A DNA stretch of 22,899 nt from an uncultured Aquimonas sp. (GTDB taxonomy: Bacteria > Pseudomonadota > Gammaproteobacteria > Xanthomonadales > Xanthomonadaceae): the NCBI GenBank assembly GCA_946481615.1, contig CAMLOR010000029.1, positions 1 through 22,899 on the forward strand, written 5' to 3'. The position numbers and the translations under genes are program-made. The notes beneath the pieces are model-generated. The model worked only from the letters and a program-made list of their open reading frames with translations, did not search any database and had not been told where the DNA came from. Numbering within the stretch: the first letter of the stretch is position 1; each line of letters starts with the position of its first letter. Positions 22,788 to 22,899 of the stretch are shown one piece after another.

Positions 22788-22833
22788 GGCCGCCGTCGGC
22801 CTTCGCGGTGCAACCGGCGGGTCGTCCCGCCGG
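22788..22833 (-). promoter_or_regulatory. guanidine-II (mini-ykkC) riboswitch
   Basis: On the minus strand two GC hairpins stand in tandem. P1 is CCGGCGGG-ACGA-CCCGCCGG (22833-22814) and P2 is GGCCG-ACGG-CGGCC (22801-22788), joined by a 12-nt linker. Paired hairpins each capped by an ACGR tetraloop define the mini-ykkC/guanidine-II class, and the next gene is a gdx/sugE exporter, its commonest target. P2 ends 3 nt before the GGAG ribosome-binding site, consistent with translational control. The element begins 11 nt after the stop of the upstream gene. Confidence 0.9.
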
Positions 22834-22844
22834 AGGGTTCGGAA

Positions 22845-22899
22845 TCAGTCCAGGTTGCGGCCGTGGAAGAGTTCTTCGATCTCGCGGCGCAGCTGCATC
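22845..22899 (-). CDS. C-terminal end of an unidentified protein
   Basis: Only the last 17 complete codons before the stop are inside the window: [17 protein letters not shown], stop TGA at 22847-22845. The reading frame leaves the window upstream, and the Met is probably internal. The composition is a charged amphipathic helix end. I do not recognise the family. It lies on the same strand as gdx, with the riboswitch between. Confidence 0.4.
   Translation of the reverse strand, partial: MQLRREIEELFHGRNLD

Noticed and set aside
22814..22833. GC hairpin read first as a terminator of the upstream gene
   Set aside because: No T-tract; the ACGA loop, the partner hairpin with ACGG loop and the downstream gdx gene fit a guanidine-II riboswitch far better.

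Overview
This 22.9-kb window is a very GC-rich chromosomal segment of a Gram-negative bacterium. The gene content (PepSY protein ahead of a PhoP/PhoQ-type pair, TonB transducer, DusA, MtfA, and a beta-helix surface protein ending in a GFED-type tail) fits the gammaproteobacterial order Lysobacterales/Xanthomonadales. That placement is an inference, and no database search was run. I see no tRNA, rRNA, CRISPR array, transposase or prophage gene.

Layout. 1-1384: 3'-truncated DAK/DegV fusion gene (minus). 1594-2757: small exported protein and the MtfA-type zinc peptidase (plus), then a REP-like inverted repeat. 2920-5479: PepSY-like protein, response regulator and PhoQ-like kinase, one minus-strand operon. 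5593-7472: dusA overlapping a CtlX/arginine-deiminase-like hydrolase (minus). 7687-9399: secreted beta-helix 'choice-of-anchor Q' protein (plus). 9400-18191: two-gene biosynthetic operon (minus). 18254-19012: divergent class I methyltransferase. 19019-19900: GNAT acetyltransferase and a hydrophobic membrane protein (minus). 20057-20710: TonB, meeting an ArsR-like regulator (20707-21027) tail to tail. 21256-21639: Tyr/Asp/Arg-rich secreted protein with a strong terminator. 21750-22833: gdx/sugE guanidinium exporter and a HAD hydrolase, preceded by what looks like a guanidine-II riboswitch.

The most notable system is the 8.8-kb operon at 9400-18191. It holds one 2499-residue polyketide synthase with the order KS-AT-DH-(degenerate MT)-ER-KR-ACP and no thioesterase. 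A PLP-dependent alpha-oxoamine synthase follows, joined by an ATGA stop/start overlap. This is the logic of fungal fumonisin-type Fum1/Fum8 pairs: an iterative highly reducing PKS builds a saturated acyl chain on its ACP, and the oxoamine synthase releases it by decarboxylative condensation with an amino acid, giving a long-chain alpha-aminoketone (sphingoid-, CAI-1- or vitroprocine-like). Chain length and amino acid cannot be read from sequence. A perfect 10-bp palindrome carrying a TAAACT hexamer on each strand separates the operon from the divergent methyltransferase gene.

Other recurring signals: several genes have a -10-like hexamer ending 6-7 nt before the ATG (leaderless-mRNA architecture: dusA, the PKS, the GNAT gene). 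Three plus-strand genes, for two exported proteins and the membrane-anchored TonB, share a CCCG(A/G)CCCGGGG mini-hairpin just ahead of their start codons.
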